NCBI RefSeq assembly: GCF_000227135.1
Contig: NC_018243.1
Span: forward strand, 62,001 to 126,000
Reading direction: 5' to 3'
DNA length: 64,000 nucleotides
DNA from: Leishmania donovani
Taxonomy: Eukaryota > Euglenozoa > Kinetoplastea > Trypanosomatida > Trypanosomatidae
In this document: in pieces, positions 21,424-33,600 of the stretch
How the letters are laid out: the number at the start of each line of letters is the position of its first letter
How positions within the stretch are numbered: position 1 is the stretch's first letter
Translations under genes and position numbers: made by a program
Notes under the pieces: generated by a model
The model's input: the letters and a program-made list of their open reading frames with translations, nothing else
Database searches by the model: none
What the model was told of the DNA's origin: nothing

Positions 21424-22911
21424 CTACTGATCCTTCTTGCTCTCCTGGGGCGACGGTGAGGACGGTGGTGAGGTGGCGCCGTACTTATCCAGAAAACCGA
21501 GCACCGTAGCCTCGTACTCGTCCGGCTTTGTGTTGTAGAGGCCGCAGTGAAAGGCGCCCTCACACAAGTACAGCTGTTTCGGCTCCAGGGCCGTCTCGAA
21601 CAAAATCTCCGAGTGGCGCATCGGCACCACAGTGTCGCTCATGCCGTGCATGAGCAGTATCGGCCTCGGCGATATCTTGGTGATGCAGTGCAGGGCCTGG
21701 CAATGCTTCGACGGCTTGTTGCCGATGCGCCAGTTCAGCCAGAAGGTGGCGCACCGGCGGAACAGCCGGAAGAGCTCCACGCTATAGCGTTTCTGGGCAA
21801 AGTAGCCGCTGAGCACCATCACCATCTGCTGATCCAGTAGCGTCGCCGACGTGGTGATCGCGTTCTCGGCGATGACAACGTCGATGTTCTTGTCGATGGC
21901 GGCGGCCATGACCACCGAGGAGCCGCCGACGCTGGTGCCCATGGCACAGATGCGCTTGTAGCCGTACTTGGACTGCATGAGATCGCACGCCGCTACGACG
22001 TCGAAGCGTTCCTTTATGCCAAACGTAAAGCCGCGCATCCTGCCGCTGCTCAGGCCGTGCTCGCGGAAGTCGAACAGCAAACAGCCGTAGCCGGCATTGT
22101 GCAGGAATGGCACATGTCGCTCCCATGAGCGACGGTCGCGGCCACCGCCGTGCACGAGGACAATGCCCATCTCTCTCGCCTTCCCCGGCGGCGGCGGGAC
22201 GTACCATCCGCGGAGCTTGTAGTGGTCGGTCGACGAGAACTCGACATCCTCGTAATCGAGGCCGAAGTCCGTCTTGGGGTCGTAGATCCACCCTTGCCAG
22301 TAGTCGGGGCATCCCTTCATGGTCAGGGCGCTTGCGCCGGGGTGGTGATGGTACCACGGCGGCCGAATAGCCACCTCAGACACAAAGTACGCCACTGCAA
22401 AATAGTAGAAGCAGAGCGTCGCCGCAATAAACTGGACTGCAAAGACGATGCCGTTGTAGAAGATGAGGAAGAGCAGCGGCAGCACCAGGCACACTAAGAT
22501 TTTACGCATGGTGGCGGGGCTCACCTTGTCGGACTCGCGCAGATCATCGTCCAGCATCTGCTCATTCGCCTCCACGCCCTTCAGCGTCGACTGGGGCTCG
22601 CGCGCTTGTCGGTTCGCCATCATCTTGGAAAACAAAAGCCGCATGTCACTCCGTGACGTCTCCGGTGTCAGCTGAAGCGCCGTTTTGCCGTCCTTGTCTT
22701 TCAGGTCCACATCAATGTCGCCACGAGAGAGGAGGTAAGATACCAACACCTTGTTGTCGTTCATGCAGGCGTAGTGCAGTGAGGTGCGGCCATGTGGATC
22801 AGGCCTCTTGATGTCAATGTTTCGCTTCATTATGAGCTTGATAATAGTTGGCAGGTCCGACACGTGCGACGCGTCGCGGAGTCGCTCCATCGTGGACTTC
22901 CCCTGCTTCAT
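21424..22911 (-). CDS. Membrane-anchored ankyrin-repeat alpha/beta hydrolase (serine peptidase-like, clan SC)
   Basis: A 495-residue protein. Residues 11-95 form about two to three ankyrin repeats (DPHGRTSLHYACMNDN, DKDGKTALQL). A long hydrophobic stretch at about 137-177 should give one or two membrane helices. The rest is an alpha/beta-hydrolase with the oxyanion region VLVHGGGRDR, nucleophile Ser327 in GTSVGGS, acid Asp426 in HGMSDTVVP and His455 in GAFHCGLY. Such proteins are usually annotated in trypanosomatids as serine peptidases of clan SC (S9-like), but the fold is equally compatible with an esterase, thioesterase or lipase. The ankyrin part is expected in the cytosol; the topology of the hydrolase depends on the number of helices. 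The substrate is unknown. Confidence 0.85.
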   Translation of the reverse strand: MKQGKSTMERLRDASHVSDLPTIIKLIMKRNIDIKRPDPHGRTSLHYACMNDNKVLVSYLLSRGDIDVDLKDKDGKTALQLTPETSRSDMRLLFSKMMANRQAREPQSTLKGVEANEQMLDDDLRESDKVSPATMRKILVCLVLPLLFLIFYNGIVFAVQFIAATLCFYYFAVAYFVSEVAIRPPWYHHHPGASALTMKGCPDYWQGWIYDPKTDFGLDYEDVEFSSTDHYKLRGWYVPPPPGKAREMGIVLVHGGGRDRRSWERHVPFLHNAGYGCLLFDFREHGLSSGRMRGFTFGIKERFDVVAACDLMQSKYGYKRICAMGTSVGGSSVVMAAAIDKNIDVVIAENAITTSATLLDQQMVMVLSGYFAQKRYSVELFRLFRRCATFWLNWRIGNKPSKHCQALHCITKISPRPILLMHGMSDTVVPMRHSEILFETALEPKQLYLCEGAFHCGLYNTKPDEYEATVLGFLDKYGATSPPSSPSPQESKKDQ

Positions 22912-23558
22912 CGCGAAGAGAAGCGGGTGCGGAGATTATCGTTGTGTACAGGTATGCGAGTGTAGGCCTATCGCTGGAACTGCGCACGTGTGTTTTGTGG
23001 GGATGAAGGGAGGGAGGGAGGGAGGGAGGGAGGGAGGGAGGGGTGGTGCAGGTGTCTATGAAAATCTTTGCGTTCGTCATGATGGCAAAGGCGTTGACGA
23101 GGCGTACGCACAGAGTGAGGAAGTATGTGTCTGCGTGTGTGTGAAGACAGTGATGGGGGCGCGCGCGCGAGAAGAGGGATCTCAGCATTTGCATGTGCAA
23201 GATACAAGTGCGAGTGGGCAGTAGCCGCGCGCTGCAGGCGCAGCGGGCTGTGCTTCCGCATGCCCTCCTGCATGTCCCTCTCTCCGTCTAACGCCACGGT
23301 AGCAGGAGCCACGCTGCTGTCATGGATGTCAGCAGCGAAGACGTGAAGCCCTGACGTCGGCACCGCTGCGCACGCTGCTAGCTCTTCGTTGTATGGTCCT
23401 GTGATCAGGTGCGCACACGCACACGCCCCATCATCTGCTCTAAGAGGCGCGTGGGGCGGCCCTTGTAGCTTGGAGGAGGAAGGCGCGAAAAGGACGCTGG
23501 CAGGAGCGCCGCACACGGGCACATCAGTGAGTCTCCGGGGCCCCAGCACTCTCCCCCT
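22912..23558. other. Intergenic region with (AGGG)n
   Basis: About 0.65 kb between the helical-repeat gene and the ankyrin hydrolase gene. Apart from the AGGG repeat and the predicted acceptor listed separately, I see nothing notable. Confidence 0.6.
22980..23043 (-). promoter_or_regulatory. Predicted trans-splice acceptor of the ankyrin hydrolase gene
   Basis: On the transcribed strand a (CCCT)n tract (about nine units, plus-strand AGGG repeats at 23007-23043) is followed by the first AG at 22981-22980, about 70 nt before the ATG at 22911. This is the expected layout of a spliced-leader addition site. The tract is also a repeat able to form a G-quadruplex on the other strand. Confidence 0.5.
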
Positions 23559-26500
23559 CTACAGCAGAGCCGCTGTCAGATACTCAGCCCCCACCCCCTC
23601 CTCCACCATGGACTCTGCAACGAGGCGAGTGACATGCGGCGGCAGAGCGGCCTCCTGGTCTCGCATGAACAGCCCCCATGCCGTCGCCAGCGCCTTCTTC
23701 TGGCGTTGCTGGTGCGCGACGGGTATGTACAGGCGCTGGCGACGCTCTGCCGTGCCACGCTGCCGCGTCTCAAAAGTGCCGTCGCGCTGCTGATCGGCCG
23801 CCACAGCGGTGAGGAACGCCTTCTCGGAGCTCTGATCCGCCCCCGGCGAACGTGGTACCCCATTCACTGGCAGCATGCTGCCCTGGTAACCGATAATGTC
23901 GAAGACGAGGCGCACAGGCGCGTGCAGGTGGCCCAGTCCCAGAAGGCAGTGAAGCACTACCACCCGCCGCAGCACCGCCGGCAGCGACGCCGCCGCGCAT
24001 TCCTGTAGGAAAGACGCCAAATCGCGATGGCGATGCAACGCCAGTAGCGCACACGCGTGCGCCGCCTGAGTCATATGTTGTCCATCAACTGTCAGCAGAA
24101 GACCGCCTGACTCCGCCGCCGCTTCGACTGTTGCAGCTGATGTGTCGCCAGCCGCACGCATGGCTGCCACACGCGTGCTGAAGGGTACCAGCGCCTCTGC
24201 TTGGCCGTAGTCCAACATCGCCACCGCCGCGACGGCCACCGTCAGCTCATTGTACGGCGAGAGCGAAAGCAAAGCCGAGTGCCGGCCCCGTCCGTGCCTC
24301 AGCGACCGAAAGAAGTGCAAAGCCAGTTCTGTCCTCCCACTGCGGGCTGCCGCACACAAGCAGTAGAGGTAGTTCATGAAGCCGTCCGCCTGGCGGTGCT
24401 GCAGGTGCGTCATGAGGCGCAGTGGAACCACCCACGAAGCGTGCTTGAGTGCGACCAGCTGCAAGTCTCGTAAGACCGACGGCGAGGCATGGTCAGCCTC
24501 ACCACCAGGAATGTACCGTAGCACGCGGAAGGCGTCCTGCCACGACTGCTGCTTGAGGTTGAGGAGGAGCGTTGGGAGAGTGCGCTCGTCAGGCATTAGC
24601 TGGTACCTCATCTCGAAGGCGGTAACGGTGCGCAGGGCAGAGGTCCACGTGTGCGTGATGGAGATGCTCTGCAGTCCGCTGAGGATCGCGCGCTCGTGAG
24701 CCGCGGAGACGCGGTACGCTGACGCTTCATGGGCAGCCTCCAGCATGGCTAGCGCGTGCAGCCAGCGAACCGATGGGGCGCAAGAGAGGTACTTGGTCAC
24801 AGAATCGCTAGAGGTGTCCGAAGCGCCCGAAAATAATGGTGGGGTCACCGTGTCTGCCATGCACAAGAACAGGCATTGAGCCAGCGCGTTTGGCACAGGC
24901 ACGCCCAGATCGCCGAGAGCCTTCGCCAGCTGGCCAAACATGTGTAGGCGAATAAAGCGCACTTGTGGCTCGTGGCTCAGTAGCGGCGAGCACACCGACT
25001 CCACTGCGGCCTTGATGGCATAGCGCGCCTTGTCGGAAAGCGCGACAAGCGTCCTGCAGCCGCGATGTATCCTCGTGCTGCCCTGTGCCGGTAGCGATAC
25101 AGAGACCACGCCGCCAGCGGCGCTCGACGTGGGTCTGGAGTGCACGCGGTCCGCAGCGATCATGTGCTTCGTCTCGTCGAGTGCGGCAAACAAGGCCGAC
25201 AGAAACTTTTCCTTGCCGGTCTTGGATTGGGCATGGATGTACGGGTGGAGAGGGAAGAGCAGCGTCGCCAGTGCCCGCCAGCACGTCTCCGCGGCTGCGA
25301 CGTCTTCGCATGGCGCGGGCTTCGACGCAGCCTGCGAGAGCAGCGATGCGGCGCCGGCAGCGGCAGACACACTGGGGTTGGATGTGCGTGACCTTGGCAA
25401 ACGTGTAGACGCGGCAGACTCCTTCGCGGACTCGGCTCCAACTCCTTCACCTTCGCCGAGAGGCGTCTGCGCCGGTGGTCCTCGATCCGTTCCGCCGCTG
25501 CCTACGCCTGCGATGTGCCTCATGAACAGCAGGGCCACCTCAGCAACAACCCCCTCGCCTGCGTGGCACAGCAGTCGATCCACGACGGTCCTGTCGCGCA
25601 GGCACCGGGCGAGTATGATGGGGTGGCTGGCAGCCACTTGGCGGATCACTTGCAGATGCGCGAGCGCGTACAGCGGCGGCCGACCGCTCCTTTCAGCGGA
25701 GCGACGCCCAAACGCCGAATCGGCGGCACGCGCCGCACCGCTCAGCTGATGTGCGCCGCCGCGGGGGGGCGCGAAGGGGAAGAGCACCGCCTTCACAGCC
25801 TTCAGCCCGTCAAACGTGTCCGCACGTGTGTCGGCCGACGTGGCGGTGGTCGCCTCCTCCGTGTCTGCGAGTGCGAGGTGCCGTCGCTGCCAGTTGACAA
25901 CGCACTGCACCACTTCCAACACGGCACCACGACGGCGCAGCTCCGCAACAATCGCCTGCTGCTCCGACTTGAGCCCTGGCAGGGATGCCGCCGGCGTATC
26001 GGCAAAGAGGGTTGACGTGGCGTCTATCGCGCGCGGCCGGCTCAAACTGTAGGCCACGCGCACAAGTTCGGCGGTGCGACAAGCTGCGAGGGCCTCACGC
26101 GGCTGTGAGGCAAAACTCTGGACGGGTCCTGCAGCGGTTTTTGCGGGGGTGGAAGAGAGCGGCGTCGCTGCCGTCGCCTGATTTGCCGTCGTTTGATTTG
26201 CCGCCAGTGCATCAGGTGCCCGCCCCCACGTCTCTCTCACGTACGGGGGCAGCGGCCATTCATCTCTCACCGCCTTGTGTCTGGTAGTCCGCTGCACAGA
26301 CAACGGAAGCCCATCGACGACAGCAGCTGCGCGAACCCAGTCGCCGCTCTCACACAGGAGGCGTGCCACTGCAGCCCACGCGCGCGCCTTCGCCGCCGGC
26401 GCACCGGCAATCAACCCAGGCAGTGGTGCAGGCACCGCCCGCGGCGAAGAAGAGGCATACGAGGAGCTCAGATGCGTCACGACTGCAGACTGCGTGTCAC

Positions 26501-26687
26501 TGTTGGCGATGCTAGCCGTCCGCCCCGCTGAACCCTTAGCTGACACCAGGCAGCTGTCTTCGAAGGTGCGCTGCACAAAGACGGCGATGTCCAGCGGTGC
26601 CATGGTAGCACACTCATCCATCATCAGCGCCATCCACGTGTGGCGCGTCGGCTTCGATGCACGCGACCATGACGACCGCACGAGCAT
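23559..26687 (-). CDS. Large helical-repeat protein, PPR-like, probably mitochondrial
   Basis: A 1042-residue protein made mostly of short helices. Segments such as YCLCAAARSGRTELALHFFRSL followed by YNELTVAVAAVAMLDYGQAEALV have the spacing and residues of pentatricopeptide repeats (A-x-x-x-x-G-x-x-x-x-A-x-x-x-F-x-x-L). The N-terminus (MLVRSSWSRASKPTRHTW) is Arg/Ser-rich and without acids, like a trypanosomatid mitochondrial presequence. PPR proteins in these organisms stabilise or process mitochondrial transcripts or belong to the mitoribosome. The middle (about 370-480) is low-complexity. I recognise no specific family member, so the PPR call is an inference from pattern, and other alpha-solenoid families remain possible. 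The reading frame is undoubtedly coding: over 3 kb long with strong GC3 bias. Confidence 0.75.
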   Translation of the reverse strand: MLVRSSWSRASKPTRHTWMALMMDECATMAPLDIAVFVQRTFEDSCLVSAKGSAGRTASIANSDTQSAVVTHLSSSYASSSPRAVPAPLPGLIAGAPAAKARAWAAVARLLCESGDWVRAAAVVDGLPLSVQRTTRHKAVRDEWPLPPYVRETWGRAPDALAANQTTANQATAATPLSSTPAKTAAGPVQSFASQPREALAACRTAELVRVAYSLSRPRAIDATSTLFADTPAASLPGLKSEQQAIVAELRRRGAVLEVVQCVVNWQRRHLALADTEEATTATSADTRADTFDGLKAVKAVLFPFAPPRGGAHQLSGAARAADSAFGRRSAERSGRPPLYALAHLQVIRQVAASHPIILARCLRDRTVVDRLLCHAGEGVVAEVALLFMRHIAGVGSGGTDRGPPAQTPLGEGEGVGAESAKESAASTRLPRSRTSNPSVSAAAGAASLLSQAASKPAPCEDVAAAETCWRALATLLFPLHPYIHAQSKTGKEKFLSALFAALDETKHMIAADRVHSRPTSSAAGGVVSVSLPAQGSTRIHRGCRTLVALSDKARYAIKAAVESVCSPLLSHEPQVRFIRLHMFGQLAKALGDLGVPVPNALAQCLFLCMADTVTPPLFSGASDTSSDSVTKYLSCAPSVRWLHALAMLEAAHEASAYRVSAAHERAILSGLQSISITHTWTSALRTVTAFEMRYQLMPDERTLPTLLLNLKQQSWQDAFRVLRYIPGGEADHASPSVLRDLQLVALKHASWVVPLRLMTHLQHRQADGFMNYLYCLCAAARSGRTELALHFFRSLRHGRGRHSALLSLSPYNELTVAVAAVAMLDYGQAEALVPFSTRVAAMRAAGDTSAATVEAAAESGGLLLTVDGQHMTQAAHACALLALHRHRDLASFLQECAAASLPAVLRRVVVLHCLLGLGHLHAPVRLVFDIIGYQGSMLPVNGVPRSPGADQSSEKAFLTAVAADQQRDGTFETRQRGTAERRQRLYIPVAHQQRQKKALATAWGLFMRDQEAALPPHVTRLVAESMVEEGVGAEYLTAALL

Positions 26688-27694
26688 CGACGTTGGATAC
26701 GGTTCGTTGTTGATCCTGGCCAGCAGAGAGGCAGGGGCATGTGTACTACCTTATCTGTGGTGGTGGAGAGGCAGCGGCAGTTGCACATGTGCATCTGAGC
26801 GTAGCCGGAAAAGTACGGGAAGGAGTGTCGGTGCCGGCAGACCCCGTGAGGGGCGCAGGCAGCGAGCCAATACGAAACGCAAAGGGCAAGCGGTGATGAC
26901 GAGCATGGGGTAGGGAGTAACACCTTTCCGAAGCAGAGAGCGCACCTGATCACCGCAGGCGCCATCATATCCGCCCACCGCCCACGGGATCAATGCGCGC
27001 GCCGCGGCAGCAGGCCCCCTCCATGCACGCACGCGTGGAAACGGGAGAGCCAAGCCGAGGAAGAGGTGGAGTCCCGGAGCAATGAGACGGTGGGGGTGAG
27101 GAGAGCCGCTAGCCGAAGCCGCGACTCACGCCTCCACAAGCGCAGATGCGGCCCGCTGCGCTGTGTCGGCCTTTCCACTTTCCGTGTGTGTTTGTGTGGG
27201 TTTGTGTGTGTGTTGTGGCGCACAGAGAAAAGTGCGTCTTTGGGAACAGGAGCGACCGGAGAGATGCACAGCACCGCCCGTCAGCGCGCACGCCACACAG
27301 GGCGAAGCAGCAGCAGCAGCGGAGGAGGAGGAGCCACGAAACAAGAGCACCGCATATCGAGAGTGCACGCTTTCTAACGCAGACGCAGACGCAAGTGTGC
27401 ACTCGTGGCTCAAGGCGGGAGTAGAAGGGGCGCGAAAGGGAGTCTGGCGCCGCAGGTTTGCGCAAGGAAGCGCTCCGGCCGCCTCCACACCGGGCAGCTT
27501 AGCATGTCCTCTTCATCCCGCGGGGACGCTTATGAAGAGGACAAGAAATCTGCGGAGCTGCCAGCTTCCGAGGCGCTGCTCGCGACATACTCTGCCGCAT
27601 CGCCTTCGCCGATAGAAGGAAGGCGGCGGGTGTGGTGGCAGACGCCGTCGCTACAGCAGCCGGCGCTGCGCGACACGGAGAAGCCTTCTTGAAG
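26688..27694. other. Intergenic: 3' UTR of the IP3 receptor and leader of the helical-repeat gene
   Basis: About 1 kb. It includes a GT-rich stretch at 27184-27216 and a CAG/GGA-rich stretch at 27306-27332. No credible gene. Confidence 0.55.
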
Positions 27695-30600
27695 TCAGTG
27701 CTGCAGGTTCGCGCGCATCTCTTCGATGCGCTCGTTTGTTTTCTCTATGCTACGCCGAAGTGGCTCGAGGCCCTCTTTAAGCGCTGCCTCGACCAGGCTG
27801 GAGATAAGGTGAGCCGTTGCTCCGTCGAGGGCTCCGCCACCGTTCTTGCCATGACCGCCCGCCCCCTTTCCATCGGCATCATCGCCACCGCCAGCCTCCG
27901 TAGCCATCGCGACCACCTGCGGAACACCGTCTTCAGCCTCCTCCTCGCCGCCGATGGGAATGCCGCCTTCGGTCATCTGCGCATCCACTGCGCCGCGGTC
28001 CTTGAAGCGCAGCGTCAGAGAATGTCCGATCGGATAGAAGGACAGGTCCTGTTGCGCGATCAGCTGCTGCACGTACGCCTCCTGCCCCGTGTGCGAGTTT
28101 GCGTCCTTTTTGGAGAGGTAGTGCAGAAAGAAGATGTACTGCCACATGTTGTGCTCCTCCGCGACATGTGTACTGTACGCGCCGGGACGCACTATGTCGA
28201 ACTCGTTGCGCTCAATGCCGCAAATGAAGCACTTCTTCTCCTGGTCCGCCTGGATGAGTTGCTGATGGGTGCGGTGCTGCGTGAGGCTGTCGATGATGAC
28301 ACCGAGGAACAGGTTCGCGCCGACCAGGCCGACGACGAGGTAGTACGCAATACGGTAGAACATCACCCAGTACGCGTAGCCGTCCTTGGAGTAGAACACA
28401 GGCCAGTTAGTGACATCGCCAATGCCTCCACCGCTGCGCAGCGTGTCGACGTGCACGAGAAAGCACTGCGACAGGGTGTAGCAGTTGAAGCCGTTTAAGC
28501 GCGCGCCCAGTGGATCGAACAGCTGAGAGAAGTTATAGTAGCTGATGTTGGCGCCAACCAACACAAACGTCAGCAGAAGGGCATACGTCAGCACGAGCAG
28601 CTTGAGGTTGGCCCGCAGTGCCTCGAACAGGTTGGCCAAAACGGGGCTGTTGATGGTGATCTGCATCATCTGCAGCGCATACCAAATTCGATGTTGCGCG
28701 AAGCCCATGACACTCACGAAGCAGAAAAAGAAGTGCGGAAGAAAGCCAGCGTGCCAAAAGGCGTAGTACCCACTCAACCAAACCCGCTCGTACCACGTCG
28801 GCATCAGGCGCTGCTTGCCACGCAGCAGCGCATCAGCCCGATCCACGGCGATGTCGGCGTCGCTCATCCTCGTCAGCTCCTCTTGTCGTCGCGAATACCA
28901 CGTCCGCCAGCCGATCTTGTAGTTCACCACGGCCAGGCCCAAGAGGGCCTGGGTCAGAAGAACGCCTTGCACGCACATATCGACAATGCCGAGGCCGACC
29001 AAGGCGCGGTCGATGCCCTCCGGCGTCCCGGAGCTGTACGGAGAAGTCGGCGCACGAATGCCGATCACCATGACAAGGTTGATGCTGAAGACAATCAACA
29101 AGCCCAATGCGTTGATCTCACGGAGGAAGAAGTTCAGCAGGTACGCAGCACAGAAGCGGCGCATGCTGTTGTACCAGCTCATCTCCATAATCACGTCCGA
29201 TGTCTCGTTGAAGAAGTGCTGAATGCGCTCGTTGTCGCTGGTGCGCACTGCCGTCTGGATCAGGGCCGTGCGGCGGAACTCAAAGAGGTTGTCCACCGCC
29301 GAGTTGAGCGCGCGGAAGTACACGCGCTCCAGACGACCGTCTCGCACAATCTCGATCTTCGCCAGCTTCGTCGACACCTGGCGGTAGTACTTACTTCTGC
29401 GCAGCACCTGCCGAATGCTCTGGCCCTTCTTGTCCACTAACTCATCCAACGCCCCGGCGAAGTCCTCCGCGCCGACGCCGCCGCCGCTGCCGCATCGCAG
29501 CCGTGTTGCCGTCAAGAAGTGCATGTCGTGGCACGCTCTAAAGAACCCGTAGATGCTCACTGCCAGCGCCAGCTCGTCTTGTAGCTCCTCGCGGCTCGTC
29601 GGGTAATCATTGTGCAGGTAGTCGCGAAAGTAGCGGCGCAAGGCTGCAACGGACCCCGAAATGTCGCCTCGTGAGAGGCCATTGTACTGCTTCCGCTCTA
29701 CGGGGCCGTGTCTCGCTTCGTAGCTAGCGGCACTGCGATCCATAGCCGTGGTGAGTAAGGACAGGTCCACAGTAGACACCAGCTTCGAGGCTAACCGCGA
29801 GTCGTCACGACCCTCAATCATCGCCAGCAGCGTCGACAAGGCCATGGTCTGCAGTAAGCTGCAGCAGCGACGCCGCCTCTCCTCCAAGGTGGCAGTCGGA
29901 GACGTCCCTTCGCGCCCTCCACCAAGCACGGCCTCATGCCACGAAACCGCCGGCAGCACCACCTCCACCGCCGTGAGCGCCGCATCCTCGTGCGCAGAGG
30001 CGTCGAACTTCGACAGCAGCAAGGTCAAGTAGTCCGCCGCGTTGTACGCCACGAACATGTCCTGATTCGCGGCGCACGGGCCCTGTAGCGCCTCCGCGAT
30101 CGTCGAAAGCAGCTGCACCATGAAGTCCGACGTCACCTCGTTTGCCGTCTTCGGTGCCATCGACAGCAGCTCCACGAGCGCCTCCACAACGTTCACTGAG
30201 ATGTTGCTCTCTGGCTGTGAGACAAGGTACGTCTGCAGCGGTGCATACTGGCCAGAGCACAGCAGCTGCAGCAGCTTCAGCTCCAGGCGGCAGTTCGACA
30301 TCTGCGTCAAGTAGTGCCTCGCCTCGGACGGGCTGCTCCCGCTCGACAGTGCGTGGTGGTACGTCCGGAGCCTGTCCTTGAAGTCGAGGAAGTGGTGGCG
30401 CAGCACGCACAGCAGGCGGTCGTTCGCGCTGCGCCGGCAGAAAGCCCGGTAGCACTCCTGCATCCCGCGGTGGCCCTGCTGCAGCAGCGTGCACCCCGCC
30501 AGCAGCGCAGCACGCTGCGCGTCCGCCTTGTCGCACCCGACAAACTCGCCCACAAGCGCCAACAGCGGCAGCGGCATCTCGAGCGACTCGTCGCCGGCCC

Positions 30601-33600
30601 ACCGCGCCAGAAACGTCTGCCGCGACTGCACGGGAGTCGTCACGGTGATGTGCGGCACGTCAGACTCCTGCTCCTCAAGCGGCAGCAGCACGCTGTCATC
30701 GTACGGGTTGTTCGGCATCAGCACCACCATCTGCCGGATCAGCGTCAGGGCGTGCACGACGTTGGGGTGCTGCAGCGACGGCAGCACAGTGAAGAGGGTG
30801 CGCATGAACGTGGCACCGCGCGCGCCGCAGCGCAGCAGGATGCCGGCACCAGATATCAGCTGATTCTTCTCCGCCATCCGTGCGTCGTCTGCAAGAACGG
30901 AGCGAAGGTAATCCATCCACTTGCTCGCCAGCACGTGAGCGCCCCCACCTGCCTCGATGGGGCTGTTCCACGCGCAGCTGTCACCACCCTTCAAGACGAC
31001 CCCCGGCGTCACTACGGCGGAGCTCTCGCCGCTCACGGCAGCTGTTGCACGATTGGGCGGCTTTGCCGCCGCTCCCACATACGCGGCCAGGCGTGCGTAC
31101 AGCCTGCTGAAAGGGTCGCCACGCCACCGGGCAGTGCCGCTGAAGCCGTTGTCCTTCGCCACTCGCAGGCACTGACGCAATGCAGTGAAGTGAGCGAGCG
31201 ACCACTGCGCCTCCGGAAACGGGGCAGTTGTTGCGCTGGGTAGCCCCGTCGCGCTGTGAGGCGCGCCTCTGAGGATGCCATCCTCCATGTTGAAGAAGAA
31301 CTGCAGCACATCGCACATGGCATCCACGAGCTCGTTCACCACCACGCTAAGCTGGGAGCGGACGCGGTTCGAGAGTTGCGAGATGGCGCCGCGATACCGC
31401 GCGCACACACGCTCCGTGAACGCGCACAGGGGGCCGAAGAAGAAGTCTTCGTACATGCCAGCACCAAACAGCGCCTCCTCCATCTCCTCCTCGGCCTCGT
31501 TCTTCGGCACGCACCACAGCGTGGCGCCCTCGCGCCGCTCCAGCTCCTCGCTCACCTCGTCGAGCGCGCACCGCCCGCCAAGCAGCTGCAGGTACCGCGC
31601 AGCGTCCATCATGCACAGTCGCACAAAGTCAGGGAAGTCGCGGTGCGCAAGCAGCGACGGCACAGCACACGCGTCGTCAAGCACAAGCGCCTGCAGCAGT
31701 TGCACGTACGGGTAGCGGAAGTACACCGGCACGAGCACGTCCGTCGTCACCTGCAGCAGCGCGTCCAGGCTGTTCTGCCCGAAAACCTCCTGCCGCACCG
31801 TCTCCGCTTTCACAAACTCGCTCTTGTTCGATACAAGATACAGCAGTCGGCACAGATCCAGGTGTGTGCGCGTGCGCCCCTTCGCCGCGTAGCAGTCGTC
31901 CGACGTCAGAAGCCGCTCCCGCAGCTCACGGCCCTGGTTGCTGCACCAGCCGTGCCGCAGCTGGATGCACCGCTCCGCCTGCTGGTCCGACACGATTGCA
32001 CGCCACACCTGCTGCTGCCGCTGCGCCATCACGTGCACGGATGAGCGCTTCGCCGCCACCCAATCACTCAGAAACTCGATGGCGGTCAACGTGGCATGCT
32101 CCCTGTACAGGCACCTGACGACATCAGCGAGGATCTGCGTCGGCATTTCGGTGCAATCATCATCCTCGGCCACGAAAAGCGTCCGCAGCAGCGAGATGTA
32201 GTTGGTGTTCTGATACGCCAGCGGCGCCGCGCCCACGACGGCCTCTCGCAGCTCATCGCGGATGCCGGGACTCTGCGCCATCGTCTGCAGAACAGCGACT
32301 GCCTTAAAGACGAGCTGGCGGCTCGCCTCACTGACAGGCACCGACACGCGCTCCAGCATCCGAATCAGCTGCAGGGGCACACCGACTTGCTGCATCATCG
32401 AGAGCTTCTCGGCGACGGTCCCGGACGTCGGCTTTGAGAGAAGATCGTCCAGCGCATCGAGCGTGCTGTTGGCCAGCGCGATCGTGTTGGAGCGGCGAAA
32501 CGACGCCTTCGCCAGCTGCTTTACCGCGATCGAAGTGCGGTTGACGGCCGCGTAGAAGCCGATGCTGTCCTCCGACGTAAGCAGCTGTACACGGCTCGCC
32601 GTGGCGTATAGCTCTTCAAGGAAGTTGGTGGCGCGGAAGAAGACGCAGATGACCTGGCGCTGAAGCATCGAGCTGCGACTGCAGTTTGCCAGTTCCATCA
32701 GTGCAGTGAACGCCTCGGCGATGGGTATCAGCTCCTCGCGCGCCTCGCGCTCCTCCTCCTTGTACACGCCATCAAGGTCGCAATCACACGCAACGTCCGC
32801 GCGACGGCCCGGCTCCTCATCGGCTCCGTCGCCGCCCCCATCCACGACTCTCCATTTCTCCGTGCTCCGCTGCTGCAACGCGGCGGCAAAGTTGATGTGC
32901 GCGAGCTGGCTGAAGCGCGTCGGCCGCCTCCACACCCGGAAGCAGTCCACCAGCCACAGCGCCTCCCGCACGAGGAGCACATCGATCAGCAGGTTCATCA
33001 ACTGCAGCGCACGGGATTTACAGTCGTGGACGGGCTGCATCTCCAGGTATGTTCGCTGTTCATCGCACGACGGGTCCACGCACCGCACCACCAGTCGCAT
33101 CAGCGTCTCGTACTCGCTCAACTGGAATGCGCCAGCGTTCACAAGCGCGTCCAGAAGGTTCAGCGCCGCAAGGTACTCCGCAGCAACGCTGTCGTCGTCG
33201 CTCATCAACGTTGCCTTCATGTACCGCACCACAAAACGCTTCGCCGCCACAAGCTCCTGCGGCACCTTGCTCATTGCCATCTGGCACGACGACGACACAG
33301 CGGCACGAGTAGCACCAGCAGCACCGCAGCCGCCGCCCGGCAACGATACAACGCACCGGATGTTCTGTATTTGCTCCCGGATGTTCAGCGCACCGTCCAC
33401 GTCCACCATCACCTTCGCAAAAAGCTCCAGCAGCGCGCCGTGCAGGCGCCTCGGCAGCGCCTCGCTCTGCAGCGACTCAGCAAGCACGGCGCGCGGCACC
33501 CACTCAAAGATGAACGGCCGGCTCCGCGCGTGGCCCTCCCCGTACGCGAGCGCAGCAAGCAGGTGGATCTGCGCCGCAAGGTACGGCACCAGCGTATCCC

